Source: Arenibacter palladensis
GTDB taxonomy: Bacteria; Bacteroidota; Bacteroidia; Flavobacteriales; Flavobacteriaceae
Length of the DNA: 64,000 nucleotides
Direction: 5' to 3'
Assembly (NCBI RefSeq): GCF_900129275.1
Contig: NZ_FQUX01000001.1
Location: 1,484,627 to 1,548,626 of the forward strand
Made by a program: the position numbers and the translations under genes. Within the stretch, counting starts at the first letter, position 1, and each line of letters starts with the position of its first letter. Below the pieces are notes generated by a model. It was not told the origin of the DNA, searched no databases, and saw nothing but the letters and a program-made list of their open reading frames with translations. This document shows positions 26,685-36,549 of this stretch, piece by piece.

Positions 26685-28081
26685 TTTTCTTTTGTTAGTT
26701 CTAATTCTATTTCCTCCAAGGATTTGCCCTTGGTTTCCGGTAATTTTCTTTTAATAAATAGATAGCCGCCAATACAAATAATGCTATACGCCCAAAAAGT
26801 TCCGTAAGACCCTAGGGCGCTGTTCATAATTGGGAAAGTAAATACTAGTATGAATGAGGCTACCCACAACGAAAAGGTGGCTATGGACATGGCAACGCCC
26901 CTTATGCGGTTGGGGAATATCTCCGATAATACCACCCAGGTTATCGGGGCCAAGGACATGGCGTAAATGGCAATTGCGGTAATCACCAAAAGCAAGACTG
27001 GCCAACCGGTAAACTGCATGTAGTAAGCTGCGCCCAATATGGCATATACTATTGCAAGTCCCATTGATCCCAAGAGCATTAATTTGCGGCGTCCCCAGGT
27101 ATCAACTGTTCTCATGGCAACAATTGTAAATATTAAATTTACGCTGCCCGTAATCACGATATTAAATAGCATATCACCAACGCTATAACCTGCGGCCGTA
27201 AAAATTTCTTCAGCATAATTAAAAATGATATTGATGCCACACCACTGCTGAAAAATGGCCAGGATAATACCTACCAGGACTATTGGTTTTACCTTGGGAC
27301 TTTTGAAATCGGAAAAATTAATTTTTTTAGCACTATTTGTCTGTAGTGATAAGTTTATGTTTTTTAATTCCTGTTCGGCATAATTTACTCCACCAATCCT
27401 GGACAATACCTTTTGTGCTGCGGCATTATTATTTATTTTCACCAGAAATCTGGGGCTTTTTGGAACTATGAACATTAGTGCAAAGAATAATATTGCGGGA
27501 ATTAGTTCTGCCCAAAACATCCAACGCCAGCCAGTTTGTCCGTTCCATGAGTTTAATATAGCCTCTGGAGTACTACCCTCAGGGATAGCTTCGGCTATGA
27601 AGAAGTTGGCAACCTGGGCGGCCAAAATACCAATTACCAAGGTTAGCTGATTAATGGCTACAAACTGACCTCTGTATTTTGCCGGAGCTATTTCAGCTAT
27701 GTACATTGGTGATAGGGTAGATGCCAAGCCAATGCCCAATCCGCCTATCAGTCTATAAACAATAAAAAGCGTAAAATTATCCACATAACCAGTGCCAAAT
27801 GCAGATATGGTAAAAAGTGCTGCCGAAAGTATTAAGGGCATTTTGCGGCCAAAACGGTCTGCAACAAATCCAGATATTACGGCTCCAAAAATACAACCCA
27901 CCAAAGCACTGCTCATGGCCCAACCTTGCAAGGTTGGCATGGCGCTAATGCCAAAATAAAGTTCGTAAAAAGGTTTGGCTCCGCCTATAACTACCCAGTC
28001 ATAGCCAAATAAGAACCCTCCCATAGCCGATACTAGGGCGAGAAAAAGTAAATAAGCAAAATTAAATTTTGTACTTTCCAT
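26681..28081 (-). CDS. MFS sugar porter (sugar:cation symporter)
   Basis: A 466-residue protein with 12 predicted membrane helices and sugar porter signatures: GFVADRFGRK after helix 2, the PKSPRFLV motif before the central loop, DTWGRRKLML in the second half, and the terminal PETKGKSLEEIE. Members such as XylE and GalP bring monosaccharides through the inner membrane with protons or sodium. In this PUL it would take up sugars released in the periplasm by the GH2 enzymes and sulfatases. It lies between the sulfatase and SGNH genes and overlaps the latter by 4 bases. The exact sugar cannot be read from sequence. Confidence 0.9.
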   Translation of the reverse strand: MESTKFNFAYLLFLALVSAMGGFLFGYDWVVIGGAKPFYELYFGISAMPTLQGWAMSSALVGCIFGAVISGFVADRFGRKMPLILSAALFTISAFGTGYVDNFTLFIVYRLIGGLGIGLASTLSPMYIAEIAPAKYRGQFVAINQLTLVIGILAAQVANFFIAEAIPEGSTPEAILNSWNGQTGWRWMFWAELIPAILFFALMFIVPKSPRFLVKINNNAAAQKVLSRIGGVNYAEQELKNINLSLQTNSAKKINFSDFKSPKVKPIVLVGIILAIFQQWCGINIIFNYAEEIFTAAGYSVGDMLFNIVITGSVNLIFTIVAMRTVDTWGRRKLMLLGSMGLAIVYAILGAAYYMQFTGWPVLLLVITAIAIYAMSLAPITWVVLSEIFPNRIRGVAMSIATFSLWVASFILVFTFPIMNSALGSYGTFWAYSIICIGGYLFIKRKLPETKGKSLEEIELELTKEK

Positions 28082-28122
28082 ATTGTTCAGTTGTGGTATG
28101 AGTTATATGTTGTCAAGATAAA

Positions 28123-29721
28123 TCAATCTTTGGTCAATTTACTGTCATACCAATCCTCGTCCGGTTGAAAATCCTTTGTTAAGAAATCTTTTCGCTGTTG
28201 CTCCAATTGTGGAAGCATTTGAGATTTTCTTTTTTCATAGAGTGCTTTGGCTTCAGCCGGATCGTAATAGGGCTGTTCGTTAGGAAGTTTGGCCCCAACT
28301 TCGTTTAAATAGGCGTCAAGTTCATTTCTTAAACTTTGGGCCATATCCGGATTGATGGCGTAAAGGTCTACTTTTTCTCCAGGATCCTGAGTCAGATTAT
28401 AAAGTTCGTCATGACCATCCTCCCAATAATGGATAAGTTTCCAATCTTCCTTTCTAATCATACTTACCGGTTCGCCTCCTTGATTTCCGTAATGTGGATA
28501 ATGCCAAAACAAAGGTCTTTTTTTAAGTTGCTCCCCTTTTAAAAGTGGCACTAAACTCACACCATCCAGTATTTGGTTTTGTGGCTTGTCAATACCAGTC
28601 AGATCTAATAAGGTTGGATAAAAATCAATTCCGGAAACAGGGTATTCAATTAACTTTGGGCCATTTTTTAACATAGGTGCTTTAATAAGGTAAGGTTCTC
28701 TTATGCCACCTTCCCACTGATAGCCTTTTCCTCCTCTCAAAGGAAAATTTGTAGTAGAAAATGCATCTCCGCTGGCCACACCGCCATTATCAGATGTAAA
28801 GACTATAATTGTGTTATCTTCTAGGCCTAATTCTTTTAGCCTATTCAACACAACTCCCACAGCGTCATCCATAGTTTCTATTAGACCAGCATAAATGGGA
28901 TTATCCTGTACGGTACGTATCGGAAGAATACGTTCCATTTTATAGCCGTTATCAGGGATACCTTGTGCTTCCGCTTTATCCCGGTACTTTTTCCATTTTT
29001 CCTCGGTAGTTTCTATTGGGCCATGTACTGCATAAAAAGATAGAAAGGCAAAAAATGGATGATCTTTGCTTTCTGAAATGAAATTGGCCGTTTCATTTGC
29101 CAACCGCATCGTTAAGTTTTCTCCTTTATACTTGTAATTGAGTTTTGGGTTGATCCAAGGGGCGTAGTATCCACCTTTTGGAGTTCCAACCTCCCAACCG
29201 CCCTTATTGATTTCAAAGCCGTGGTTTTCTGGGGAATGGGGTTCATCCCCTAAATGCCATTTCCCTGCAAAAAAAGTTTTGTAACCCCCAGCTTTGAGAG
29301 CTTCGGCCAAGGTAATATTGTTTTCAGGAATGGCGTGTATATATTCCGGAGGTAATATTTTGGTGTTATGACTTTCACCCCATTTTTCACCTGTTGATGC
29401 TCCGATCCAATCCGTTATTCCATGACGCGCCGTATATTGTCCTGTCATTATACTAGCCCTGGAAGGGCTACATACCTGAGCAGCTGCATAACCTTGGGTA
29501 AATCTTACACCTTCTTTTGCTAAGGCATCTATATTTGGGGATTCATAATATTCACTACCCGCATAACTCAAATCATGGGCCCCTAGATCATCAGCAAGGA
29601 TAAAGATTATATTTGGTTTTTGCATATTAATATTTTTGTCCACAGAGGTCTTGTCTTTACAAGCTTGCAAACAAATCGCCGCAACAATTAAACTGAAAAT
29701 GATTTTAAATAAATATCTCAA
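28123..29721 (-). CDS. Family S1 sulfatase, lipoprotein
   Basis: A 532-residue formylglycine-dependent sulfatase. The maturation motif CSPSR starts at Cys84 (QVCSPSRASIMTGQ), and the metal-binding DD of ILADDLGAHD and the FTSDNGG block are present. Signal peptide with lipobox (LQAC, Cys21) predicts a lipoprotein. The best start is a TTG (29721-29719), because no ATG lies upstream in frame before a stop and the next ATG would remove the signal peptide. An AGGAG lies one base before this TTG, which is unusually close. It hydrolyses sulfate esters on a carbohydrate, probably in the periplasm after SusCD import. It follows the other sulfatase by 56 bases. Subfamily and position specificity need comparison with SulfAtlas. 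Confidence 0.88.
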   Translation of the reverse strand: MRYLFKIIFSLIVAAICLQACKDKTSVDKNINMQKPNIIFILADDLGAHDLSYAGSEYYESPNIDALAKEGVRFTQGYAAAQVCSPSRASIMTGQYTARHGITDWIGASTGEKWGESHNTKILPPEYIHAIPENNITLAEALKAGGYKTFFAGKWHLGDEPHSPENHGFEINKGGWEVGTPKGGYYAPWINPKLNYKYKGENLTMRLANETANFISESKDHPFFAFLSFYAVHGPIETTEEKWKKYRDKAEAQGIPDNGYKMERILPIRTVQDNPIYAGLIETMDDAVGVVLNRLKELGLEDNTIIVFTSDNGGVASGDAFSTTNFPLRGGKGYQWEGGIREPYLIKAPMLKNGPKLIEYPVSGIDFYPTLLDLTGIDKPQNQILDGVSLVPLLKGEQLKKRPLFWHYPHYGNQGGEPVSMIRKEDWKLIHYWEDGHDELYNLTQDPGEKVDLYAINPDMAQSLRNELDAYLNEVGAKLPNEQPYYDPAEAKALYEKRKSQMLPQLEQQRKDFLTKDFQPDEDWYDSKLTKD

Positions 29722-29777
29722 ACTCCTGTATTTTAATTAAATTACTCTTTTGGCAACTCCTAGGTATACACCTAAGG

Positions 29778-31301
29778 TTATTTTCGGCCTGCTAAAATGC
29801 TATTCAGTTCCTTTTGCATTTTATTTACTAAATCTGGATGTAAATGGGCTATGTTATATTCTTCGGAAGGGTCTGCTTTCAAATCGAATAATTGAGCTTT
29901 GGAACTAAATCCTGGGTCAACAAATTTTTTTATGAGCCATTCTGGTATTGTAGCATTCACTTTGGGCATAATGTACTTATAGTTCCCCATTCGTAGGCCA
30001 AAGGCATAAGCCTCCTCCAATAAAATAGTTCTTCCCTTTGTGCTTTTACCCAACCAGGCATCGATGAGATTTTGACTGTCCGGTGCATCTACTTTACTTA
30101 GTTTTACTCCTACTAAGGATGCCAAAGAGGCATAGATGTCAACCTGGGATAGCAATGCATTGCTTGTGCCAGGTTTTACGATCTTAGGCCAGGAAACGAT
30201 TGTAGGCATACGCGTGCCTGCTTCAAATACAGAATATTTAGATCCTTTATAAATACCTCCCGGCTTATGGGCGCCAACCAATTCTCGAGCATAATCTAAA
30301 TAACCGTCATCTAATATTGGTCCATTGTCACTTGTAAAAATAATCAAAGTATCCTCGCTAATTCCCAAGTCCAATAATTTCTTCATAACCTCTCCTACAC
30401 ACCAGTCCATTTGGGCAATGACATCTCCCCTAGGCCCCATTTGACTAGCTTCGACAAATTTGACATTGGCGATTCTTGGTTGATGAATATCATGAAGTGA
30501 AAAGAATAGGAAAAAGGGATTCGCCTTATTGACTTCTATAAAATCTTTGGCCTTTTCGGTCAATACAAATGGTATTTTCTCATCTACCCATAGTGCACTT
30601 TGACCTCCACTCATATAGCCAATACGACTTATGCCATTGGTAATTGAGCCCAAATGTTGAGAATCCGTATGCTGCTTAAGCAGCTCAGGACGCTCTGTGC
30701 CAATTGGGTATCCGTCTAACTGCAGATTATAGCTTACTTTTATTGGGTCTGCAGGTTCGAGTCCAACAACTTTTTGATTTTCCATAAACACAGTAGGCAC
30801 TCTATCTCCTGTGGCGGGGATTAAAAAACTGTAGTCAAAACCAACTTCTTTTGGTCCGGGTTTTACAACGTCATTCCAATTGACGTTGCCATCACCTAGA
30901 CCTAAATGCCACTTCCCAACGACCCCTGTTGTATAGCCTGCGTCTTTTAACATATCCGGCAGGGTCCGCATTTCCGTATCAATAATAAGTGGAGCATCCC
31001 CATCAATAATAGCCGCTTTATTTCTAAAAGCATATTGCCCAGTTAAAAGTGAATACCGGGATGGTGTACAAGTTGCAGCCGCAGCGTGGGCATCAGTGAA
31101 ATTTATACCGTTTGCTGCCAGTTTATCAACATTCGGAGTTTTTACGCCTATGGCTCCATTAATGCCCAAATCGCCATAACCAAGATCATCAACATAAATA
31201 AGCACAATATTCGGTTTTTTTTCTTGCGCATTAACTTGGTCGAATATTGTTAAGGTCAACACAATTGTGAACACGTAGTTAAACATATTTAAAATTTTCA
31301 T
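29778..31301 (-). CDS. Family S1 sulfatase, secreted
   Basis: A 507-residue formylglycine-dependent sulfatase with signal peptide (about 1-25, ending VNAQ). The maturation motif CTPSR starts at Cys78 (ATCTPSRYSLLTGQ). Metal ligands are expected at the DD of IYVDDLGYGD and in FTSDNGP. Overall similarity to the second sulfatase is limited to family motifs, so the two probably remove sulfate from different positions. It is separated from susD by 227 bases that contain a strong hairpin, so its expression may be lower than that of susCD. Exact specificity is unknown. Confidence 0.88.
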   Translation of the reverse strand: MKILNMFNYVFTIVLTLTIFDQVNAQEKKPNIVLIYVDDLGYGDLGINGAIGVKTPNVDKLAANGINFTDAHAAAATCTPSRYSLLTGQYAFRNKAAIIDGDAPLIIDTEMRTLPDMLKDAGYTTGVVGKWHLGLGDGNVNWNDVVKPGPKEVGFDYSFLIPATGDRVPTVFMENQKVVGLEPADPIKVSYNLQLDGYPIGTERPELLKQHTDSQHLGSITNGISRIGYMSGGQSALWVDEKIPFVLTEKAKDFIEVNKANPFFLFFSLHDIHQPRIANVKFVEASQMGPRGDVIAQMDWCVGEVMKKLLDLGISEDTLIIFTSDNGPILDDGYLDYARELVGAHKPGGIYKGSKYSVFEAGTRMPTIVSWPKIVKPGTSNALLSQVDIYASLASLVGVKLSKVDAPDSQNLIDAWLGKSTKGRTILLEEAYAFGLRMGNYKYIMPKVNATIPEWLIKKFVDPGFSSKAQLFDLKADPSEEYNIAHLHPDLVNKMQKELNSILAGRK

Positions 31302-31432
31302 GTGATTTTTTGTTTTTTTAAGCGTGTCATAATTAAAAATAAATATAAAATAGTGATGGTCTGATGACTAAAGAAGGTTCATCCCGTCATTGGCTTATTT
31401 TGAAGACATGTAATTTCCTAATTATCTTAATC

Positions 31433-31461
31433 CTAACGACCATAAATAAAATGGCCATTAG
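31433..31461 (-). promoter_or_regulatory. Intercistronic stem-loop between susD and the sulfatase genes
   Basis: On the minus-strand transcript CTAATGGCCAT can pair with ATGGTCGTTAG over 11 bp (two G-U pairs) around a TTTATTT loop. No U-run follows, so it is not a standard terminator. A processing or 3'-end-protecting role for the susCD message is an inference. Confidence 0.5.
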
Positions 31462-31528
31462 AACTAAGACAACAAACAACTATCTAACAAATAAATTTCT
31501 ACCTTACACTTAAACGGGATTAATAGTT

Positions 31529-33277
31529 TTAATATCCTGGGTTCTGTATCAAATTCGGATTTTCCGCCAATCTACTTTGCCCAAATGGCAGGTAATATCT
31601 TTCCTCTCCGAAAACTCTATCTGCTGCTTCAGCATTTTTTAATCTTATGTTGTAAAGCCCGGTATCAAGATTGTACCTGTACACCAAGCCTGATGTTCGA
31701 ACGTTTCCGAGAATTTCGGTAGCTGTACGCCAACGGATAAGGTCCCAGAAACGATGTTCTTCAAAAGCAAGTTCCACTTGACGCTCTTGACGAATATAAT
31801 CTTCCGATATTTCGGTTCTGGGAGGCATTCCGGCTCTATCACGAATCATATTGATCATATCTAGGGCTTCTTCCGTGTTGCCTAAATAAAAAGCTGCCTC
31901 TGCTAAATTCAAGAGCGTCTCCGCATATCTAAAAACATAAAAATCCTGCCCTGAATTATTCTCTTGGGTAGCTATGTTGCTAGGGTCCAGCCTTTTGCGT
32001 AGTAAGAGTGCAGTGTTTCTAACATTTCTTGCGGCTGCTGCAGCAGGTATGTTCTCTCCGTTTGGTTTGGTTAGAATAGTGTTCCTGTCATTTACTTCAA
32101 TACCATTCACTAGTGTACTACTATGGAAATAGATTTTTTGACCTTTCCACTCTGTTTCTGGGTAAAAAACACTTGCAACAAATCTCGGGTCCCTATTTCC
32201 GAAAAAGTCTGTGATATCCCATGAATTATCAAATGTAAGATCACTTCTTGATATACTTTTACCAGTTCTCCCGTCAACAAAATCGAATAGCTCTACAAAA
32301 TCGTATAAAACAGGGTAGTTAGAATTCCACTCTAATCCAAGTCCGTCAGGATTCGCCAACCAGTCTAAGGAGTGCCCTTTAATAAAGGGTTCAAAGCGTT
32401 CGGCGAAAATAATCTCATCATTCAATTCATTTAAGAAAATGGAAGCAAAATTGGCTGCCTTGTCCGTATTATCATCTATCAATCTGAAACGCTGTGAATT
32501 GAAGACTTCTTTAGAAGCGTCATAACTTAATTTGTAATAAGCTTGAGTTTCGCCAGAAGGTATCCCTACAATTCCGTTTACTTTTACCTCTCCAAAATTA
32601 GCAATACTTGCGGCATATAGCATGGCTCTACTCTGAAGCATTAAGGCGGTATAAATATCTACCCTTCCCTGCGCACCTGTTTTCGATTCTGATAAATTTG
32701 GTAAAATAGCTGCAAGTTCGTTATAAATGAAATCATAGACTTCCTTTTCGGAAGCCCTGGCAGGAAATAAATCTTCCTGTGAATCATCCATACTTTGAGG
32801 TTCTGTAATAATTGGAACCCCTCCATACCGTTTTACTAGCTCGAAGTATTCATAAGCGCGAAGAAATCTAACTTCTGCAAGTTTGGATTTTTTGTAGTTT
32901 TCGCCCAAAGAAGTGCTCTTTGGCAAATCTTGTATCAAGATATTCATGTTTCTTATATTTTGATAAGGCCAGTGATCCAGAACACCTGGGCCAGTAACGG
33001 CAGTATATTGCCTGGTATAGGATGTATTGGGATACTGCCAATTTGCAAAGTTGATATGTTCAGCTCCTGCTGCAGCAAACAGGCCCATACCTAAATTTCC
33101 CTGTCCACCAATTTCTTGAAAATTCATATTAAGATATAAATCCGCAATGTAAGCTTCCGTCAATGATTCATCCTCAAAGACCACGTTCTCAGAAATGAAA
33201 TCTGGCTCCTTGTCCAATTCATCTTGACACCCTAAATAAAGAAGGGCTACCATTATATATATACTTTTTCTAAACAT
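31529..33277 (-). CDS. SusD/RagB family glycan-binding lipoprotein (PUL arm 1)
   Basis: A 582-residue lipoprotein (lipobox LYLGC, Cys17). N-terminal and C-terminal SusD/RagB blocks are recognisable: RNMNILIQDLPKS, KLAEVRFLRAYEYFELVKRYGGVPII, and near the end RQVELAFEEHRFWDLIRWRTA and YYLPFGQSRLAENPNLIQNPGY. These form the TPR-rich scaffold that docks on SusC and captures glycan at the cell surface. It follows the SusC gene by 29 bases on the same strand, the normal arrangement. The ligand is presumably a sulfated oligosaccharide, judged from the neighbouring sulfatases. Confidence 0.93.
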   Translation of the reverse strand: MFRKSIYIMVALLYLGCQDELDKEPDFISENVVFEDESLTEAYIADLYLNMNFQEIGGQGNLGMGLFAAAGAEHINFANWQYPNTSYTRQYTAVTGPGVLDHWPYQNIRNMNILIQDLPKSTSLGENYKKSKLAEVRFLRAYEYFELVKRYGGVPIITEPQSMDDSQEDLFPARASEKEVYDFIYNELAAILPNLSESKTGAQGRVDIYTALMLQSRAMLYAASIANFGEVKVNGIVGIPSGETQAYYKLSYDASKEVFNSQRFRLIDDNTDKAANFASIFLNELNDEIIFAERFEPFIKGHSLDWLANPDGLGLEWNSNYPVLYDFVELFDFVDGRTGKSISRSDLTFDNSWDITDFFGNRDPRFVASVFYPETEWKGQKIYFHSSTLVNGIEVNDRNTILTKPNGENIPAAAAARNVRNTALLLRKRLDPSNIATQENNSGQDFYVFRYAETLLNLAEAAFYLGNTEEALDMINMIRDRAGMPPRTEISEDYIRQERQVELAFEEHRFWDLIRWRTATEILGNVRTSGLVYRYNLDTGLYNIRLKNAEAADRVFGEERYYLPFGQSRLAENPNLIQNPGY

Positions 33278-33306
33278 AATTCTTATATTTTTAGAGTTTT
33301 TGTTTT

Positions 33307-36300
33307 TTATAGTCCAATACGCACACCTAAAGTGAATGTTCTAAGTAAAGGAAGGCTCAATCCAGAGGTGCTTGAGGCTTCTTCCGGATCTATAATATCC
33401 TTGTGGATACCTAATTTAGAAAATGTTAATAGGTTGTCGCCAGAAACATAAAGCTCCAAATTATTGAAGTTTATTTTTTCCAATACATCACTTGGGAATT
33501 TGTAGCTGAAATTAGCTGTTTTTAATCTAAGATAGGTTCCATCCTTTAACCAAAAGTCAGAGCCCGCTGCATTCCAAGTTCGTGCTCCACCACGATCAAA
33601 AGCGGGCAGTTGGGCATTCGGGTTAGCTCCAATTCCAGGGTTGGAAGGATCTTGCCTCCAACTGTATTTTTCGTGAAGCGTATATGGTACAGTTTCATTA
33701 TCAAAGGGATTACGTGCTCCTGACGCAATCAAGACATTAAATTTTGATGCACCTTGCCATAACATGCCCAATGAAAAATTCTTATAACTGAAATTACTAT
33801 TTAATGAGAATAGCATTTCGGCTATATTTCCAAAACCTATTTGGTATTGGTCCTCCCTATTTAGGATGTTATCTCCATTTCTATCTACATATCTGATATC
33901 TCCAGGCTTTGGAGAGCCATTTAAATCTTCGATGGTGTACTGACTTAAATAATCATCTACTTCTTGTTGCGAATTAAAAAGCCCATCTGACTGATATCCG
34001 AATGTTGTATTGACATAACGGCCAGATCGTTTATTTAAACGAACTTGTACTGGATCGTTTTCATCTATCACTTCCTGATATTTTCCGTAGCGTTCCCTTG
34101 CCCAGGTAAAAGTACCGGCAATATTCATCCCAAAATCTTCCCAGGTATTTCTATAGCCAAGAAGAGCTTCGAAGCCACGATTGTTTCTAGAATCTAAGTT
34201 TGTAGCCGGCAAATCTGCTCCGAAGGTGGAAGGCAATCCTTCAATAGGAATTCTCAAAAGCCCTTCTCTATTCCTATAAAAGGCATCTAGATTTGCATAC
34301 AACTTTCCTCCATAAAAGCTCATATCCAAACCTGCGTTGTATATTGTGGTTTCTTCCCAAGTGACCAAGGGGTTGGCGATGCCTTCCGTTCTAATTGTAG
34401 AGGTCGGTGTGTTTTCATCCAAATAATAAACCTGTCCAGTTTCTGAAAAACCTGATAAAAATTCAAAAGCTGTATTGCCAATATTGCTGTCTATTCCGGT
34501 TTCAGAATAAGACAATCTTAACTTTAATTCATTTATATTTTTACTATCCTGAAGAAAGTTTTCCTTGGCAACATTCCATCCTAAAGAAACTGATGGAAAA
34601 TAACCCCACCGCACATTCGGACCAAACTTAGAACTCCCATCCCCTCTTATTGTCCCTTCCAATAAATACTTGTCGGCATAAGAATAATTAAGTCGCGCAG
34701 CAACACTTTGCCGAGTATAGCTCAATGGAATTCCAATGCCCCCGGTTGTAGTAAGGCCATCATCTCCAGCGCCTACCTCTGGTACATCGGAGGATAATAA
34801 ATCCCGTCTTAGGACAGTCAATCTTTCGTATAAATTATCTTCTTTCTCTGCAAAAGCGAGGGCTCCAAGATTATGATTTCCCCACTCCTTTTCATAATTA
34901 AGATAAACCCTAGAAAGTATTCTTCTTTTAGGATCGTCATTAAAGTTGGCACCCCCTATATATTTATAGAAATCGTTGGTAGAAATAGTAGCTTCTTTTA
35001 TATACCCTTCACTATCAGCTGATGGGCTGCTTGGGTCATATGACCATACATCATAAGGCTTTCTTAAGCGATTGGCAGTTATTAATCGAAACCTAATATT
35101 GTTTTTCAGTCCCATGGTCAATCCTGGGATAAAGGGCATTCTATATTTGATATCTAAGGCAGCCGCCAAAGTCTCCAAATTTGTTCGCTCATATCCGGCA
35201 AATTTTTGCTGTACCCTGGCAACTGGAGAGCGCTGTGAAAAACCTGAATAAGGTGCACGGTCGGAATCAGGCAATGTGGGATTAAATATTGGTTGCGCAG
35301 TTCTTAGGTCATTCCAAACATCATTCAGACCAATAGATGAATAATCCCTATATTCATCTATATATGAACTATTAAAACTTAAACTAAGATTTTTCGACAG
35401 GTTAGCGTCTAGATTATTGGTAATGCTAATTTTTTTGTAATCGTAATCACCGTTAAAAATACCTGATTGATTTAAAAGCCCTACGGAAGTGTAGTATCGA
35501 ACATCATCGGAACCACCACGAGCACTAATATTATGCTGTTCCAATGTAGCGCCACTACTTTTTAATAAAGCATCTACCCAGTCGTAATTACCTATCTCAC
35601 CAGATCTAACTTTCTGTAAATTTTCTTCTGTAAATAATGTGCCATAGGCAATGGGTGCATCAGGTGTAGCTGGGTTGTATTGTTCGTTGAAAATACCATC
35701 TCTGCCAAGGCGTATGAAGCCTTCCGCACCCGAAATATCTGGAAAAGTCAACCTATTTTGGGTGCCATAAAACCCGTGATAATCAATTTTGGCCTTACCA
35801 GATTTCCCCCTTTTGGTAGTGACCAATATAACCCCATTACCTGCCCTGGCTCCATAAATTGCTGCTGATGCATCCTTTAGAACTGAGATGTTTTCTATAT
35901 CATTTGGGTCGATCCGGTCCAAATAAGATTCAACGCCATCTACTATTACTAATGGCGAACCAAAACCACGAATGCTCAAATTAACATTATCCTGTCCTGG
36001 TAATCCAGGATTTTGATTTGTTACCAATCCTGGAATTTGGCCAATAAGAAGATTTTTTACATTGGTGGCAGGCACTTGAACCAAATCTTCCGCCTTTACA
36101 CTCGATACAGAACCAGTAACATTTATCTTCTTTTGAGTTCCATAACCCACTATAACAACCTCTGATAATGCCGCTGCATCGGTCTCCAAGGTAACTTTTA
36201 GATCATCAGTACTTTTAATGATAATTTGTACTGTTTTCATTCCTAAGTAGGAAACTTCCAATACATCCCCAATACTTGCCTCAATGGAGAAGTTGCCATC

Positions 36301-36549
36301 AAAATCTGTAACAACTCCACGGGTAGTGCCTTTAAATATTACACTTGCACTTGGCAAGGGAACGCCCATGTCGTCTATTACCGTTCCTTTAATTATAGAT
36401 TGAAGAACTTTGGTTCCGCTTTTCAATAAGAGCTCCGAATCGGTAGAGTTCGCCCGAGAGCTTAAACTCAGTAATAATACAAAGAGCATTGCGTAGGCAC
36501 TGCCTTTTAGCTTTGCGCTAATTTTTTTTTTGATCATTTGATTTTTCAT
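33307..36549 (-). CDS. SusC/RagA family TonB-linked outer membrane transporter (PUL arm 1)
   Basis: A 1080-residue TonB-dependent transporter from the ATG at 36549. An upstream TTG at 36591 would add 14 residues before the signal peptide and is less likely. A Sec signal peptide is followed by a carboxypeptidase-D-like domain (about 55-130, IKGTVIDDMGVPLPSASVIFKG begins it), the EVVIVGYGTQKK motif, a plug domain (about 140-250, with KDASAAIYGARAGNGVILVTTK) and a C-terminal beta-barrel. It imports SusD-captured glycan into the periplasm using TonB energy. It is the first gene of a minus-strand PUL of about 23 kb. Upstream lie paired ATCCAT half-sites (see the regulatory region). Confidence 0.93.
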   Translation of the reverse strand: MKNQMIKKKISAKLKGSAYAMLFVLLLSLSSRANSTDSELLLKSGTKVLQSIIKGTVIDDMGVPLPSASVIFKGTTRGVVTDFDGNFSIEASIGDVLEVSYLGMKTVQIIIKSTDDLKVTLETDAAALSEVVIVGYGTQKKINVTGSVSSVKAEDLVQVPATNVKNLLIGQIPGLVTNQNPGLPGQDNVNLSIRGFGSPLVIVDGVESYLDRIDPNDIENISVLKDASAAIYGARAGNGVILVTTKRGKSGKAKIDYHGFYGTQNRLTFPDISGAEGFIRLGRDGIFNEQYNPATPDAPIAYGTLFTEENLQKVRSGEIGNYDWVDALLKSSGATLEQHNISARGGSDDVRYYTSVGLLNQSGIFNGDYDYKKISITNNLDANLSKNLSLSFNSSYIDEYRDYSSIGLNDVWNDLRTAQPIFNPTLPDSDRAPYSGFSQRSPVARVQQKFAGYERTNLETLAAALDIKYRMPFIPGLTMGLKNNIRFRLITANRLRKPYDVWSYDPSSPSADSEGYIKEATISTNDFYKYIGGANFNDDPKRRILSRVYLNYEKEWGNHNLGALAFAEKEDNLYERLTVLRRDLLSSDVPEVGAGDDGLTTTGGIGIPLSYTRQSVAARLNYSYADKYLLEGTIRGDGSSKFGPNVRWGYFPSVSLGWNVAKENFLQDSKNINELKLRLSYSETGIDSNIGNTAFEFLSGFSETGQVYYLDENTPTSTIRTEGIANPLVTWEETTIYNAGLDMSFYGGKLYANLDAFYRNREGLLRIPIEGLPSTFGADLPATNLDSRNNRGFEALLGYRNTWEDFGMNIAGTFTWARERYGKYQEVIDENDPVQVRLNKRSGRYVNTTFGYQSDGLFNSQQEVDDYLSQYTIEDLNGSPKPGDIRYVDRNGDNILNREDQYQIGFGNIAEMLFSLNSNFSYKNFSLGMLWQGASKFNVLIASGARNPFDNETVPYTLHEKYSWRQDPSNPGIGANPNAQLPAFDRGGARTWNAAGSDFWLKDGTYLRLKTANFSYKFPSDVLEKINFNNLELYVSGDNLLTFSKLGIHKDIIDPEEASSTSGLSLPLLRTFTLGVRIGL

